From NCBI RefSeq assembly GCF_000004075.3, contig NC_026659.2, forward strand, positions 24,384,272 to 24,448,271: a stretch of 64,000 nucleotides of DNA, given 5' to 3'. This stretch comes from Cucumis sativus. Its lineage: Eukaryota; Streptophyta; Magnoliopsida; Cucurbitales; Cucurbitaceae. Every line of letters begins with the position of its first letter. Positions within the stretch are counted from its first letter, which is position 1. This document shows positions 1-10,384 of this stretch, one piece after another. The notes under the pieces are model-generated. The model worked only from the letters and a program-made list of their open reading frames with translations, was not told where the DNA came from and did no database searches. The position numbers were made by a program, and so were the translations under genes.

Positions 1-174
1 AAGAAAGGCATTATATATACTTCTCTTGTATTGTGGATGAGTTGTGCTTACTCCATTCCATCATTTCTCCACTCCATTTTGAAGCAGAAGCATAAAACAG
101 TGGCAAGCAAGACAAAGTATCCATTTTCATCAACTCAAATAGTTTGTTAGCGGCTCTCTCCCTCAATTCAACGT
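1..174 (-). pseudogene. Fragment of a CRR22-like PPR gene
   Basis: Bases 1-44 match 4961-5002 and bases 46-174 match about 5079-5215 inside the intact CRR22-like gene, in the same orientation. Roughly 75-100 bp of the intact sequence are missing between the two blocks, and small indels break the frame. It corresponds to part of the C-terminal E/DYW region. This is a decayed copy, cut by the window edge, and it abuts a copy of the NUP214 3'UTR. Seen directly by comparing the two places in the window. Confidence 0.8.
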
Positions 175-175
175 T

Positions 176-290
176 TAAGCAGAGAGTAGAATGTAGATTA
201 TTTTTGTTGTAGCAGCAGTTTTCAGTTTTTCCTCTATTTTTTGGAGTCTTAGAAAAACCTTCACATAATTGATGAAGGCATAGATATTTA
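176..290 (+). repeat. Displaced copy of the NUP214 3'UTR
   Basis: The stretch beginning TAAGCAGAGAGTAGAATG matches 27138-27270, just after the stop codon of the NUP214-like gene, including the ACCTTCACAT and GAAGGCATA/TAAGGCATA words, with substitutions and short gaps. No NUP214 coding sequence precedes it here; it joins the CRR22-like fragment directly. It is best read as the tail of a lost second NUP214 copy. Confidence 0.8.
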
Positions 291-609
291 GATAGATTTT
301 TCTTTTCCCTTTTAGTTTAGGGTTTAGGCATTCAATAGATATTTATTTTCCTTTCCCTTTTAGTGCATAAAAGAAAGAAATTTATTTCAAAATGAATGCA
401 TAGAAATTATTTTCCAGAGAACATTTTCTTTTCTCAGATAAAATCAGTAAACACATATAGTATTCTTAATTGGGAAAACTACCACTGTAGCAACAAGATC
501 TATAATGTAAATTGTAATTTAAAATATTAATATAATTCAAATATATATATATATATACATTATATATTTTAATTTTAAATTTTGCTGGTTTGTTATATTT
601 TAAAAAAAA
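291..609. other. AT-rich intergenic stretch
   Basis: No gene seen. It holds two imperfect copies of a pyrimidine-rich word (CTTTTCCCTTTTAG-like, near 300-316 and 349-363) and an (AT)n run near 541-556. Confidence 0.5.
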
Positions 610-1410
610 CCTTTAAAGAACTCTTATTTATTTTTTTATATAGTTGATCTAAGAATTTAAAGAAATGTCACAATTCAGAAATCAAATTTATAATTCTAAA
701 ATTTCAAAATTCAAGTGGATACAAAATTTGATTAAATTTATAATTTAACCAAATCCATAATTCAAATTGATCAAATGGACAATAATATACATTTTTGTAG
801 ATGGTATTTTTTTTTCATACCAAATTTGAAATCATTTGTGAGAGTGAATGTAATTTAGCCGTAATTAACATATATATAATCATTTTTTCTTAGAAAGTCT
901 AAAATATAAATATATTTAATTCACTTTTTTGTACTTAAACAAAGAAAAAAAATAATTATGTTAATTTGGCTTTCAAAACACCAACTCGTTTGAAGTTTAT
1001 CATATTTGGTCATTCAATTCATTGTTAATCAAAATTGGTACATAGAAGGAATGACATTGAATTTAAGTTGACATAATTAATTATCTAACCTTAATATATA
1101 TCACATAAAGGAAAAACAAATTGACCCAAATCAAACTTTCTTTGATTTAAGCATATTCCATAATTAGATTAGAAGAAGGAGACGTATAAACTAACTAAAA
1201 GGAATTAATTCACACAAAAAAAAAAAAAAAAAAAACCCTAATTTGTACCTTCTAATTTAGGTATTTTGATTCTTATAATTAACACAAAACGGATTTTATT
1301 ATTTATAGTGTTTCTACCACGTGCCTTGCACGTGTTTTTTCAAACTGTTGAATATTTTAAATAGAAAGAAACTCATCCAACGTATTATTTTCTTATTTCA
1401 ATTTTATTGT
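610..1410. repeat. Duplicated non-coding block, copy 1
   Basis: This block aligns almost continuously with 32810-33505. Shared words include GTTGATCTAAGA at 643, CACCAACTCGTTTGAAGTTT at 980 and GGAGACGTATAAACTAACTA at 1179. Copy 1 has a longer poly-A (about 1217-1236) and about 55 extra bp near 1308-1363 that contain a CACGTG hairpin. No coding potential is apparent. Confidence 0.85.
1307..1334 (-). repeat. CACGTG hairpin, possible Helitron-like terminus
   Basis: Two CACGTG palindromes at 1318-1323 and 1329-1334 form a stem with a 5-nt loop. Read on the minus strand, the stem is followed after 9 nt by CTAT, close to the CTRR end of Helitrons. The better preserved look-alike at 31960-31990 has the same spacing. 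The copy here is degenerate and the assignment is tentative. Confidence 0.3.
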
Positions 1411-1884
1411 GTAAATATTTGTTTGTGTGGATGAATATCTTCTCCTTGTATATATTATATGTGTAAAGAGAGAAGGGAAAGAGACTGTTTTTTTAACATT
1501 ATATAATTTAATTTTTCCCTTCACATATTCGTAACAAATTCAAATATAACAATGATGTTGACTATGTTAAGCGATCATTTAGATCACATCAATACGATCT
1601 TGTAGTTTTTTTAAAACCATGGAAAAAAGCTTAATATGAGAAAGATAAGTAGTTTAAAAACAAATTGGTCGAAAACAGTGAAAACTGATAAAGAAAAACA
1701 CGTCAAAAGAATAAATCATTTAAAAATATGAGAAAGAAAATAAGAAAATACAAATAAACAGAAAAATAGTCCACAACATTTCAGTCAATTATGATTATTG
1801 GACTTTTGTTTTTTTATACAAATATTTTTTTTAGTTTTGTTACATTTAAATGGTTAAGAGTTGTAGAGATATAATAAAAACTAG
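1411..1884. other. AT-rich intergenic stretch
   Basis: No gene, RNA or clear repeat recognised. Confidence 0.4.
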
Positions 1885-2450
1885 GAGTGTAATAATAGGG
1901 ATTGAACCTAAATAACCCGGAATACCTAAGGGTAGAGTTGGGTTAGATTAAAATATAGGTTAGTTGAGTTAAAAAGAAATTGATTTTTTCAGGTTGGGTT
2001 GGAGGATTGATAAATTATGTTCAATCCAACCCAACCCGAATTAATATTATATATAAATAATAATAATAATAATATGTTACTTAATAAAAAAACAATTAGG
2101 TTTTCTTATTTTTGTTAAGTTTAGGTTATGGTGTACCATGAATTTTGTTATTCATTTATTATTAAAAATGAACTAGATGGTTTTTGGATTTATGTATTTT
2201 AAGAACTTTGAATTTATTTATGTTTGTAACTTTAAATTTATGAATGTTTAGCGTGAATTTATTATACCAAAAATTAATTATGTATGTTTGAAATTTAAAT
2301 GTAACAACAAATCAACTTAAATGTAACTAGAAACGAAATAAAAAAAAATACAATATGTAAATTCAATTCAATCCGATCCATATTTTACGAGTTAGATTGA
2401 AAACTAAGTTGTGATTGAGAACCCAAACAAATAAAAAATATGAGTTAGAT
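1885..2450. repeat. Dispersed repeat rich in GGTTGGGTT words
   Basis: The stretch contains GGTTGGGTTGGAGG and its complement-like CCAACCCAACCCGAATTAAT, then AT-rich filler and a further AATTCAATCCGATCC segment. A similar stretch lies at 37335-37870. The compound inverted words look like a non-autonomous DNA transposon. Ends and target-site duplication were not resolved. Confidence 0.5.
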
Positions 2451-2489
2451 TGATAACAACCCAACAAGATTTCACCATTAAAAAAAACG

Positions 2490-2631
2490 TCCAAATTTGT
2501 GGGCTACGAATTCAAAATCAGACGTTAATGGGTTTTAGGTTTTCCGGTTCCCACACTGTCGTTGGTCGTGGAGCTCAAAACACTAATCACAACCCTTTCT
2601 TCATTTTCTTCATTCTCTTCATTCTAACCCC
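2490..2631 (+). promoter_or_regulatory. 5' leader/proximal promoter shared with the third mTERF gene
   Basis: About 130 bp just upstream of the start match 28309-28451 before the third mTERF gene, including GGCTACGAATTCAAAATCAG and ACAACCCTTTCTTCATTTTC. The second mTERF gene keeps only the last part (GGAGCTCAAAACCCTAATC near 8699). The duplication therefore included the proximal promoter or leader for copies 1 and 3. Confidence 0.6.
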
Positions 2632-3762
2632 ATGATGTTCAAAATTTCTTCCACTTTTCTTCTACATTTCATCCATAAACCTTTTCTGAACACTATTTCT
2701 ACTTCTACATTGCCTTTAGCCTCTGTTTCTACCATCCAATTCCTCAAAACTTCATGTGGCCTTTCTTCGGAATCTCCTTCTATCAACGGTCGAAAGCTCA
2801 AGTTCGATGAGAAAAGCATCCAGCAGTACGAAGCCGTTATCGGTTTCTTGAAATCGCAAGGATTCGACAATCTACAGATCGCGAATTTGGTCTCGAAGCG
2901 ACCTAAGATCCTTGGATCCAGAGTATCCACCAATCTGAAGCCTAAATTTGAGTTCCTCCAGGAAATCGGGTTCGTCGGTCCTTTACTTCCCAAGTTAATT
3001 CTATCGAACCATTGGCTTGCTGGCAGCAGCTTAGATTCTCAGTTGAAACCATCATTTTTTTTCTTGAAAGAAATTCTTGAACCGGATGAACAAGTGACTG
3101 CTGCTGTTAGTCGTTTTCCAGGCCTTCTAATTTGTGATTTGAAGGGTAATTTTAAATCTAACATTGATGTTTTGGCGAGTGAAGGAGTACCTTCTAGGAA
3201 TATAGCGAAAACGATTGCATTGAACCCTAGAGCTATTATGTTAAACGTTGATAGAATGATTAATGCAGTGAAAAGGGTTAAAGAATTAGGACTTGAACCA
3301 AAGGCTCGCACGTTTGTTCATGCAGTTCGAGTAGTGCTTTCAATGGGTGATTCAACTTGGAAGAAGAAAATCAATGTTATGAAGAGTTTAGGAGTGTCTG
3401 AGAAAGAGATTTTTTCAGCATTTAAGAGATTTCCACCTTATTTAACTTGTTCAGAGGAGAAATTGAGGGATGTTGCAGATTTCTGTTCCAATACTGCAAA
3501 GTTAGATCCAGCTTCTCTAATATCTTACCCTGTTCTATTCAAGTATTCAGTCCACAAACGGCTCCAACCGAGGTGCAAAGTTATTGAGGTTTTGAAGATG
3601 AAAAATCTTCTTAAAATCAAAAGGATTGCTTCGGTATTTGTGAAAGGGGAGAAAGAATTTGTGGAGAAATACATAGTTAAGCATTTGGATGAAATCCCAA
3701 ATCTGATGGACATATACAAGGGCAATGTGGAAGCAGAAGCCGAAACCAAAAGTGTTGTATAG
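2632..3762 (+). CDS. mTERF-family protein, paralogue 1
   Basis: Intron-less gene for 376 aa of the plant mitochondrial transcription termination factor (mTERF) family, nuclear-encoded proteins that act on nucleic acids in mitochondria or plastids. The first ~45 residues are Ser/Thr-rich with few acidic residues, as in an organelle targeting peptide. From about residue 65 helical repeats with the family's leucine/proline spacing follow (GFDNLQIANLVSKRPKIL, GVSEKEIFSAFKRFP, YPVLFKYSV). Two adjacent ATGs occur; the second (2635) aligns with the start of the two paralogues. The protein lines up with paralogues 2 and 3 nearly without gaps, and the last ~35 residues and the 3'UTR are almost the same. 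Target transcript unknown. Confidence 0.9.
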   Translation: MMFKISSTFLLHFIHKPFLNTISTSTLPLASVSTIQFLKTSCGLSSESPSINGRKLKFDEKSIQQYEAVIGFLKSQGFDNLQIANLVSKRPKILGSRVSTNLKPKFEFLQEIGFVGPLLPKLILSNHWLAGSSLDSQLKPSFFFLKEILEPDEQVTAAVSRFPGLLICDLKGNFKSNIDVLASEGVPSRNIAKTIALNPRAIMLNVDRMINAVKRVKELGLEPKARTFVHAVRVVLSMGDSTWKKKINVMKSLGVSEKEIFSAFKRFPPYLTCSEEKLRDVADFCSNTAKLDPASLISYPVLFKYSVHKRLQPRCKVIEVLKMKNLLKIKRIASVFVKGEKEFVEKYIVKHLDEIPNLMDIYKGNVEAEAETKSVV

Positions 3763-3900
3763 GATTGGAAAGTTGTAAGTTAACAATCTTCATCATCATC
3801 TTCTTCCAACTTGAGGCTCTTACATAATTCTTTCAACTTTTCTAAGTTTGTGTGTACTAATTTTGTATCTAATGATCTTGAAATGGACGTGGTTTTTCTC
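3763..3900 (+). other. 3'UTR conserved among mTERF paralogues
   Basis: The 120-130 bases after the stop are nearly identical to 29580-29715 after paralogue 3. Paralogue 2 shares the first ~35 bases and then has an extra segment before rejoining. Conservation across the stop codon suggests recent duplication or gene conversion. Confidence 0.7.
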
Positions 3901-4652
3901 AATTACATGATACATTATTCCAAATAACAATCTTGTTATTTTCATATCTAGGGATCAATTGAATTGGATAGAAAAAAGAAAAAAGTGTTTATAACTTATT
4001 TTTATTTAAACCTTTGAAATGCATCTTTAATTAACTTTCTTTAAAATAACTTTTTCTTGAAAGGAACACTTAATACAAATGTATTTCGAACACACTCTTA
4101 ATATATAATACCAATTAAATAAATTTTTTTTCTCGCAATTATTAGGTTTTTACTAACAACTATTTATTTAGTTAGATGAGATCAAATTTGCAAGCAGAAA
4201 ATTGAAGAAAAAAAATACTATCAACCATCTTTTTCCCTTTTATTTTTTTTATTAAAAAAGTAGTTGAAAAAAAGCATAGAATAAAACCATTTGATTTGTT
4301 TCTTTAAATGATGATCCGACTTTACAAGTAGAATGTATAGTTTGCGAGTAAAAAATGTGGACTTCAAACAATCCTATCATTGTTGTAAAAAAGAAACAAT
4401 TAATAATTTCATTCTCTAACTTGTTGAAAGAACGAAACCTCTATTGTATTATTTGTTTACCTTCGATTTAATGAGTGGTTTTGTTAAATCTCTTAAGAAA
4501 TTATGAGTTCTTGACGATGTAAAACCTAAAAAAAAAATAGAAGATTGTAATCCTTAATAATAATATAAATAGTTTAAACAAAAGAATTCTTTTCAAACAG
4601 TTTTACTTCTTTCCCGGTATAACTAACAAGGACGAGAACGTAGGCTTAGAGT
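3901..4652. other. Intergenic spacer between convergent genes
   Basis: AT-rich; it should hold the 3'UTRs of the mTERF gene (+) and the PPR gene (-). No other feature recognised. Confidence 0.4.
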
Positions 4653-7118
4653 TCACCAATAATCCCCACAAGAACAAATTCCATTTTTGAAATGGTGAAA
4701 TCTTTGCATATCTCTTACTATGATCTCTCTTCCAGTCACTAGTGAGATATACTTGGTTGCATTGTGACAATCACCACAAACTCGTAGGTTCTTTCGGACA
4801 TGTATCGTAGTACCGGGACTAGTATTTAAAAGACCAAAAGCAATGGCGAGCTTCTCACTATGGCTATTGAGAAGCTGCTCCTGCACATCGTCCTCTACGT
4901 CGAGAATCAAGTTAGTGTCGGGCACATAGCCTGCTGCCTTGATTTCATACACAAGTTCTTCAAGAAAGGCATAAATTCTCTTGGATTGTGGATGAGTTGT
5001 GCTCCCTGAATAGAAGGAATGAACTTCATTTCTCAATTCCACCACGCTACAACCAGGAGTTTTCTTAAGCCCTTTCTTCTCCATTGTTTTTCTTACTTCG
5101 GCTACCTTACTCCATTTTGAAGTAGAAGCATAAATGTTTGCAAGCAAGACATGGTAGCCACCTTCATCAGGGTTCAACTCAAACAATTTTTTAGCTGCTT
5201 TCTCTCCAACTTCAATATTTTTGTGAATTTTACAAGCACCCAACATGGCACCATACACAGTAATCCCTGGACTAATAGGCATGTTTTCTATAAAATCCCA
5301 GGCTTCTTTGATCCTGCCAGCTCGACCAAGAAGATCGACCATAGCGCCATAGTGATCCATTGAAGGTTCTAATCCATAGTCTTGTTTCATGCTCTTGAAA
5401 TGGCGAAGTCCTTCGTCCACCAGACCTGAGTGACTGCAAGCAGAGATGACAGATAAATATGTAATATCATTTGGTTCAACTGCTCCCTTTTTCATTTTAT
5501 CAAAGAGATCTAGAGCAGCTCTTCCAAGACCGTGTGTTCCATACCCATCTATCATCGCATTCCATGTTATGACATGTCGGTCACTGATCATGTCGAAAAG
5601 CTTCCTTGCCATATGAATCGCTCCACATTTTGAATACATGTCCACAAGAGCGGTTGTCACAAAAATATTTTTGTCCAAACAAGATCTAATAATTAGCCCG
5701 TGAATCCATTTTGCATGGCGAGTAACTGATAATTCTGCAAGAGCAGGTATCACACTTACCATTGTGAATGAATCAGGTTTCATACCTAGAGATTTCATTT
5801 CAGAAAAACAGTTCAAAGCCTCACTCACTCTTCCATTCTGAGCATAACCCAATATCATGGCATTCCATGAGACATGTGTTCTTCCATTTAAGTTGTTGAA
5901 AATGTCAGAAGCTATGTCAACTCTCTTACACTTGGAATACATGGAAATCAATGAGTTCATTACAGAGATGTCAGAACCAAGATTTAACTGATCCACAAAC
6001 TTATGAACAAACTTCCCCCTCTCAAGATCACCCAAATCAGCACAGGCATGCAAAGCTTCCATAATGGTTACACCGGTTGGGTCTATCCCTTCTTCCAACA
6101 TCTTCTCAAAAACTGCAATAGCCTTCTCCGGTTCACCATTTTGAACATATCCATCCATCATGGAATTCCATGACACAACAGTTTTTTGATCCATTCCATC
6201 AAAAATCAATCTAGCTGTCTCCACTGACCCGCACTTTGAGTACATATCAGCCAAAGCAGTTGAAATGTTAACAAGCTTTGCAAACCCAGCTCTAATGGCA
6301 TATCCATGAATTGACTTCCCCACCATTAACAATCCAACATCAGCAGCAGCAGGCAAAACAGTAACCAAGGTAATCGAATCAGGCCTTTGGCCTTCATCCT
6401 GCATTCTTAAAACCAACTCCAACGCCTTTTTAGCAAACCCATTTTGAGAAAAACCAGCTATAATCGTATTCCAAGAAACCAAATCTCTCTCGGGCATTCT
6501 GTCAAACATCTTGTACGCATCATCAATCTGCCTGCACTTAGCGTACATATTCACAACGCCGGTCATTGCAAACACATTAGCCGCAAACGAATTCGTAATT
6601 AGCTGCCCATGAATCTCCTTTCCCCTCTTTAAATCCGCGTTATCGCCACAAACCTTCAACAAATAAGTAAAATTATACACAACAGGCTTAACATCATCGT
6701 ACCTCATACGACAAAGAAAAGCAAGTGCAGTCTCCAACGACGAGTTCTTCGCATACCCTTTTAACATCGTGTGGTAAAGAGCGTCAAGTTTGTCATCTAT
6801 TGGCTCGAAAACACGAGCAGCCTCGTTGATGCTGCCATACTTGGAGAATAAGCTGACGAGCTTGGTTTGAAAAAGGTGTTCGTTGTAGAGGCCATTTTTT
6901 ATGACTAGAGGGATAATTTGGTGGAGCTCTTTCATAGAAGTGCAGAGCTCGAGAAGAACAGCGGCTGGGTGCTTGTAGACATGAGAGGGGATATGGGCTC
7001 GTTCCGAAAGAGTGTGAAATGGAAGAGGAGATGATGGAATGGTAATTGAGCTTGATTTCAATGGGGTTTGATTGTGAGCTTTGACAATGGCGATGGGTGG
7101 AACAGAGGACGACCTCAT
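4653..7118 (-). CDS. CRR22: DYW-type PPR RNA-editing factor, CRR22-like
   Basis: Intron-less, 821 aa, PLS-class pentatricopeptide protein. A Ser/Pro-rich N-terminus (about 1-45) fits a plastid transit peptide. Tandem P, L and S repeats run from about 85 to 640 (VYNFTYLLKVCG, DLVSWNTIIAGFSQNG, VSWNAMILGYAQNG), then E/E+ motifs and a full DYW domain: zinc-ligand motif HSEKLA, CGDCHNATKY and the C-terminal CGDYW. The order and wording match Arabidopsis CRR22 (At1g11290) throughout, including the ELHQIIPLVIKNGLY stretch. In Arabidopsis CRR22 is needed for C-to-U editing of sites in plastid ndhB, ndhD and rpoB, hence for NDH activity. The DYW domain looks intact. Start chosen as the first ATG of the open frame. 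A decayed partial copy sits at 1-174. Confidence 0.93.
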   Translation of the reverse strand: MRSSSVPPIAIVKAHNQTPLKSSSITIPSSPLPFHTLSERAHIPSHVYKHPAAVLLELCTSMKELHQIIPLVIKNGLYNEHLFQTKLVSLFSKYGSINEAARVFEPIDDKLDALYHTMLKGYAKNSSLETALAFLCRMRYDDVKPVVYNFTYLLKVCGDNADLKRGKEIHGQLITNSFAANVFAMTGVVNMYAKCRQIDDAYKMFDRMPERDLVSWNTIIAGFSQNGFAKKALELVLRMQDEGQRPDSITLVTVLPAAADVGLLMVGKSIHGYAIRAGFAKLVNISTALADMYSKCGSVETARLIFDGMDQKTVVSWNSMMDGYVQNGEPEKAIAVFEKMLEEGIDPTGVTIMEALHACADLGDLERGKFVHKFVDQLNLGSDISVMNSLISMYSKCKRVDIASDIFNNLNGRTHVSWNAMILGYAQNGRVSEALNCFSEMKSLGMKPDSFTMVSVIPALAELSVTRHAKWIHGLIIRSCLDKNIFVTTALVDMYSKCGAIHMARKLFDMISDRHVITWNAMIDGYGTHGLGRAALDLFDKMKKGAVEPNDITYLSVISACSHSGLVDEGLRHFKSMKQDYGLEPSMDHYGAMVDLLGRAGRIKEAWDFIENMPISPGITVYGAMLGACKIHKNIEVGEKAAKKLFELNPDEGGYHVLLANIYASTSKWSKVAEVRKTMEKKGLKKTPGCSVVELRNEVHSFYSGSTTHPQSKRIYAFLEELVYEIKAAGYVPDTNLILDVEDDVQEQLLNSHSEKLAIAFGLLNTSPGTTIHVRKNLRVCGDCHNATKYISLVTGREIIVRDMQRFHHFKNGICSCGDYW

Positions 7119-8029
7119 GTCCTCTTTCTTCTATCTATGATTTTTGCACAATTCTTCATTTTATTTCTTCCGTCCAAAATTTCCATCTTATGTTTAATAA
7201 TAATCTCTACCACTCAAACCAAATTTACATCCTAATTCTTAATAATTCATAGCTTTGAATCATTCATTCCAACTTTCTAAAGTTATGAAAGTGTTTTCTT
7301 TTTCTTCTAAAACCCAAAATATGTTATAAACAAAGTCGTAAACATACATACGTATATATAGATTGGATTTAAGCAAACATATGTAGTTCATGTTGGAACA
7401 TACATAAATTTTAAATGATTTCTTGAAACATTATATACATTTAATTTCTTACATTTACCTAAAATCTACGGTATAAATGCTACTTTGTACATGTATTTAT
7501 TATTTCATATAATCTAAAATTGTATTATAGTGTGTAAATATTTTAAGTATTTAATTTGTAAATTTATTTGGTCTAAAATTAATTTTCAATTGCTTTATAA
7601 TTTGTAAACATATTTGCTTTGAATGAAAATAATATGGTTTTCTTCTTTTTACTTTTCAATTTTTCAAGTACGCATCCTTCCAAAAAAATAGTAAAATAAA
7701 TTAATGTATATTATTAATATTTGTTATGGATAGAATTTGAAATATCACATTTATTATTTTTTTATAATTTTTTGTTATAATAATATATTGTTTATATGTG
7801 CATGTGTATTTTTAGAAATTCATGTACGTGTAAGATAAATATAATAAAAATAGTCCTTTATTTCTTTGTTCTCTTATATGAATTAATATAACAAAATATC
7901 AATTCAAAAACTTAACTTTTAAAAATATATATTAAATTTATTTGAGTAGTATTTATTTGATTAAATATAGCAACCTTTATTTCAATTTATATATGTATTT
8001 TTTAACTTCAACACAACGTGAAAACGCTT
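7119..8029. other. AT-rich intergenic stretch, promoter side of the PPR gene
   Basis: No gene or RNA recognised. The 7119-7250 part should contain the leader and promoter of the minus-strand PPR gene. Confidence 0.4.
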
Positions 8030-8400
8030 AGGGCATTTGGCCCTAAAACTATGGACTATGGTTAACCCACCTCACTTTTGAGGGAAAGGTTTTCCATAAC
8101 CTTCATTTATCTCTTTTTCGCTGTTTCCCTTCTTTAACCTTCATTCCCGAAACACATGCTATCATAATATTTTCTCCAAACGTATACTATCATAACATTA
8201 TCTATTATAATTCTTTTTCCAAATGCATACTATCATGACACTACCTATCATAATATTTCTTCAAATGCATATTATCATAAGAATAGGAGCATTATAATAC
8301 TAGGATTATCATAACACTAACCCTTTCATAAATTACTTATTCCCCCAAACGTCTCCTTACTCCAAACTTGTACCATCTATCAGGGTTAGAGGGAGAAAGG
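8030..8400. repeat. Repeat with ACTATCATAA words, MITE-like
   Basis: The stretch opens with GGGCATTTGGCCCTAAAACT and carries several spaced variants of ACTATCATAAC and AAACGTATACTATC between 8155 and 8330. The self-complementary opening and internal short repeats resemble a miniature inverted-repeat element. The right boundary is unclear and no target-site duplication was found. Confidence 0.4.
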
Positions 8401-8754
8401 TTGGTTTTTCGTTTGAAGTAATTAGATTTTAAGATTTGTTTAATTCACCTGCAAACTACAATTGTAAAATATAATTTGATTGGAAGAATTAGGTATTCTT
8501 CTTGATAGATTTCAAGATTTGGTAGATTTTGATAATTGGTTTTTAATTTTGGTTATTTTGATAATGGCTCTAAATTGGATTTTCTATATATCACAAAATT
8601 GAAAAGAAAAAAACCCTTTAAAATACGTTTAGGGAAGAAGAAAAAAAAAAATTCACAATCTATATTCATCTGGGCTTTTCCACTCTATCGATGTTCACGG
8701 AGCTCAAAACCCTAATCCAAAACCTTGCTTGAATTTCTTCAATCCAATCTCAAA

Positions 8755-9882
8755 ATGTCCAAAATTCCCTCCACTTTTCTTCTACATTTCATCCATAAAC
8801 GTTTTCTCAATGCCATTTCTACTTCTACATTGCCTTTGCCCTCTGTTTCTACCATCCAATTCCTCACTAATTCATGTGCCCTTTCTTCAGAATCTCCTAC
8901 TTCCAAAGGTCGAAAGCTCCAGTTCGATGAAAAACACATCCAGCAGTACGAAGCCACTATCGGTTTCTTGAAATCACATGGATTCGAGAATTCACAGATT
9001 GCCAAGTTGGTCTCTAGGAAACCTCAGATTCTTCAATGCAAAGTACCAAACAATCTGCAGCCTAAATTTGAGTTCCTCCAGGAAATCGGATTTATCGGTC
9101 CTTTACTTCCTAAGCTAATTGCATCAAACCCTTTCATTCTTCTCAGGAGCTTGGATTCTCATTTGAAACCATCCTTTTTTTTCTTGAAGGAAATTCTTGG
9201 ATCGGATGAACAAGTAACTGTTGCTATTTCTCGTTCTACAAGACTTCTAACCTTTGATTTTAAGGGTATCTTAAAACCTAACGTTGATTTTTTGGTCAGC
9301 GAAGGAGTGCCTTCTAGGAATATAGCTAAACTGTTTGCATTGCAGCCTCTAGCTCTTATGAAAAAGGTTGATAGAATGATTAATGCAGTGAAAGTGGTTA
9401 AAGAAATAGGCTTTGAACCAAAGGCTCGCATGTTTGTTTATGCAGTTCTAACAAGGCTTTCATTGAGTGATTCAAACTGGAAGAAGAAAATAGATATTTT
9501 GAAGAGTTTGGGATGGTCTGAGAATGAGATTTTTACAGCGTTTAAGAAATATCCACTTTTCATAGGTTGTTCAGAGGAGAAAATGAGGGATGTTGCAGAT
9601 TTCTGTCTCAACACTTCAAAGTTGGATCCAGGAACTCTAATTACTTACCCTGTGTTCTTCAAATCTTCAGTCGACAAGAAGCTCCGACCGAGGTACAAAG
9701 TTATTGAGGTTTTGAAGGTGAAAAATCTCCTTAAGAACAAAAAGATTGCTTCCCTATTTGTGAAAGGGGAGAGAGAATTTGTGGAGAAATATGTTGTTAA
9801 GCATTTGAATGAAATCCCAAATCTGATGGACATATACAGGGGCAATGTGGAAGCAGAAGCCGAAACCAAAAGTGTTGTATAG
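8755..9882 (+). CDS. mTERF-family protein, paralogue 2
   Basis: Intron-less gene for 375 aa, aligning with paralogues 1 and 3 along its full length. The open frame extends 30 bases further upstream without an ATG, so the start is set at 8755 (MSKIPS), matching the MSKISS start of paralogue 3. It has an N-terminal Ser/Thr-rich targeting-like stretch and then mTERF repeats (GFENSQIAKLVSRKPQIL, GWSENEIFTAFKKYP, YPVFFKSSVDKKL). The C-terminus ends NVEAEAETKSVV as in paralogue 1. It is more diverged than 1 and 3 are from each other in the 3'UTR and upstream leader. Predicted organellar nucleic-acid-binding protein; target unknown. Confidence 0.9.
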   Translation: MSKIPSTFLLHFIHKRFLNAISTSTLPLPSVSTIQFLTNSCALSSESPTSKGRKLQFDEKHIQQYEATIGFLKSHGFENSQIAKLVSRKPQILQCKVPNNLQPKFEFLQEIGFIGPLLPKLIASNPFILLRSLDSHLKPSFFFLKEILGSDEQVTVAISRSTRLLTFDFKGILKPNVDFLVSEGVPSRNIAKLFALQPLALMKKVDRMINAVKVVKEIGFEPKARMFVYAVLTRLSLSDSNWKKKIDILKSLGWSENEIFTAFKKYPLFIGCSEEKMRDVADFCLNTSKLDPGTLITYPVFFKSSVDKKLRPRYKVIEVLKVKNLLKNKKIASLFVKGEREFVEKYVVKHLNEIPNLMDIYRGNVEAEAETKSVV

Positions 9883-10150
9883 GATTGGAAAGTTGTAAGT
9901 TAACAATCTTCATCATGATCTTCAAATGGAGAAGTCTGTTGTCTTCCCCTTCCAATTTGAGGCTCTTACATAAATGTTTTGGTATATATTTGTTAGAGCT
10001 GTTGATCTTGAATTCTGAGGCCTTGTTTTCCTCTTCCTAATCTCTTACTCTTTCCTTCAACTTTTATAAGTTTGTAGACTAATTTTGAATCTAATGATCT
10101 TGAAATGGAGATGAGAGACGCGATTTCTATATCATTTTTATGCTTAGAAT
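9883..10150 (+). other. 3'UTR of mTERF paralogue 2 with extra segment
   Basis: It begins like the 3'UTRs of paralogues 1 and 3, then carries extra bases (about 9925-10060), then resumes with the CAACTTTTATAAGTTTGT and ATGATCTTGAAATGGA words found in the others. Confidence 0.6.
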
Positions 10151-10384
10151 GTAATACATGCCAATTTTAGTTTAACACTTTTACTATTCCAAATAATAAT
10201 CTTACTAGTTTCATATCTAAGGATGGTTTGAATTGATCAGAAAAAAAATGTTCATATCATGTAAACATCATAACTTGTATTTAATCAAATGTACTGTTGT
10301 GTACTAATTCAAGTTCAAATGAATTTAGAGTTGGGGATATTTTATTTTCAACCAATTAAAATACTAAAACACCATGATGATTGT

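Noticed and set aside
8725-8754. Ten-codon N-terminal extension of mTERF paralogue 2
   Set aside because: It would need a TTG start; the ATG at 8755 aligns with the paralogues.
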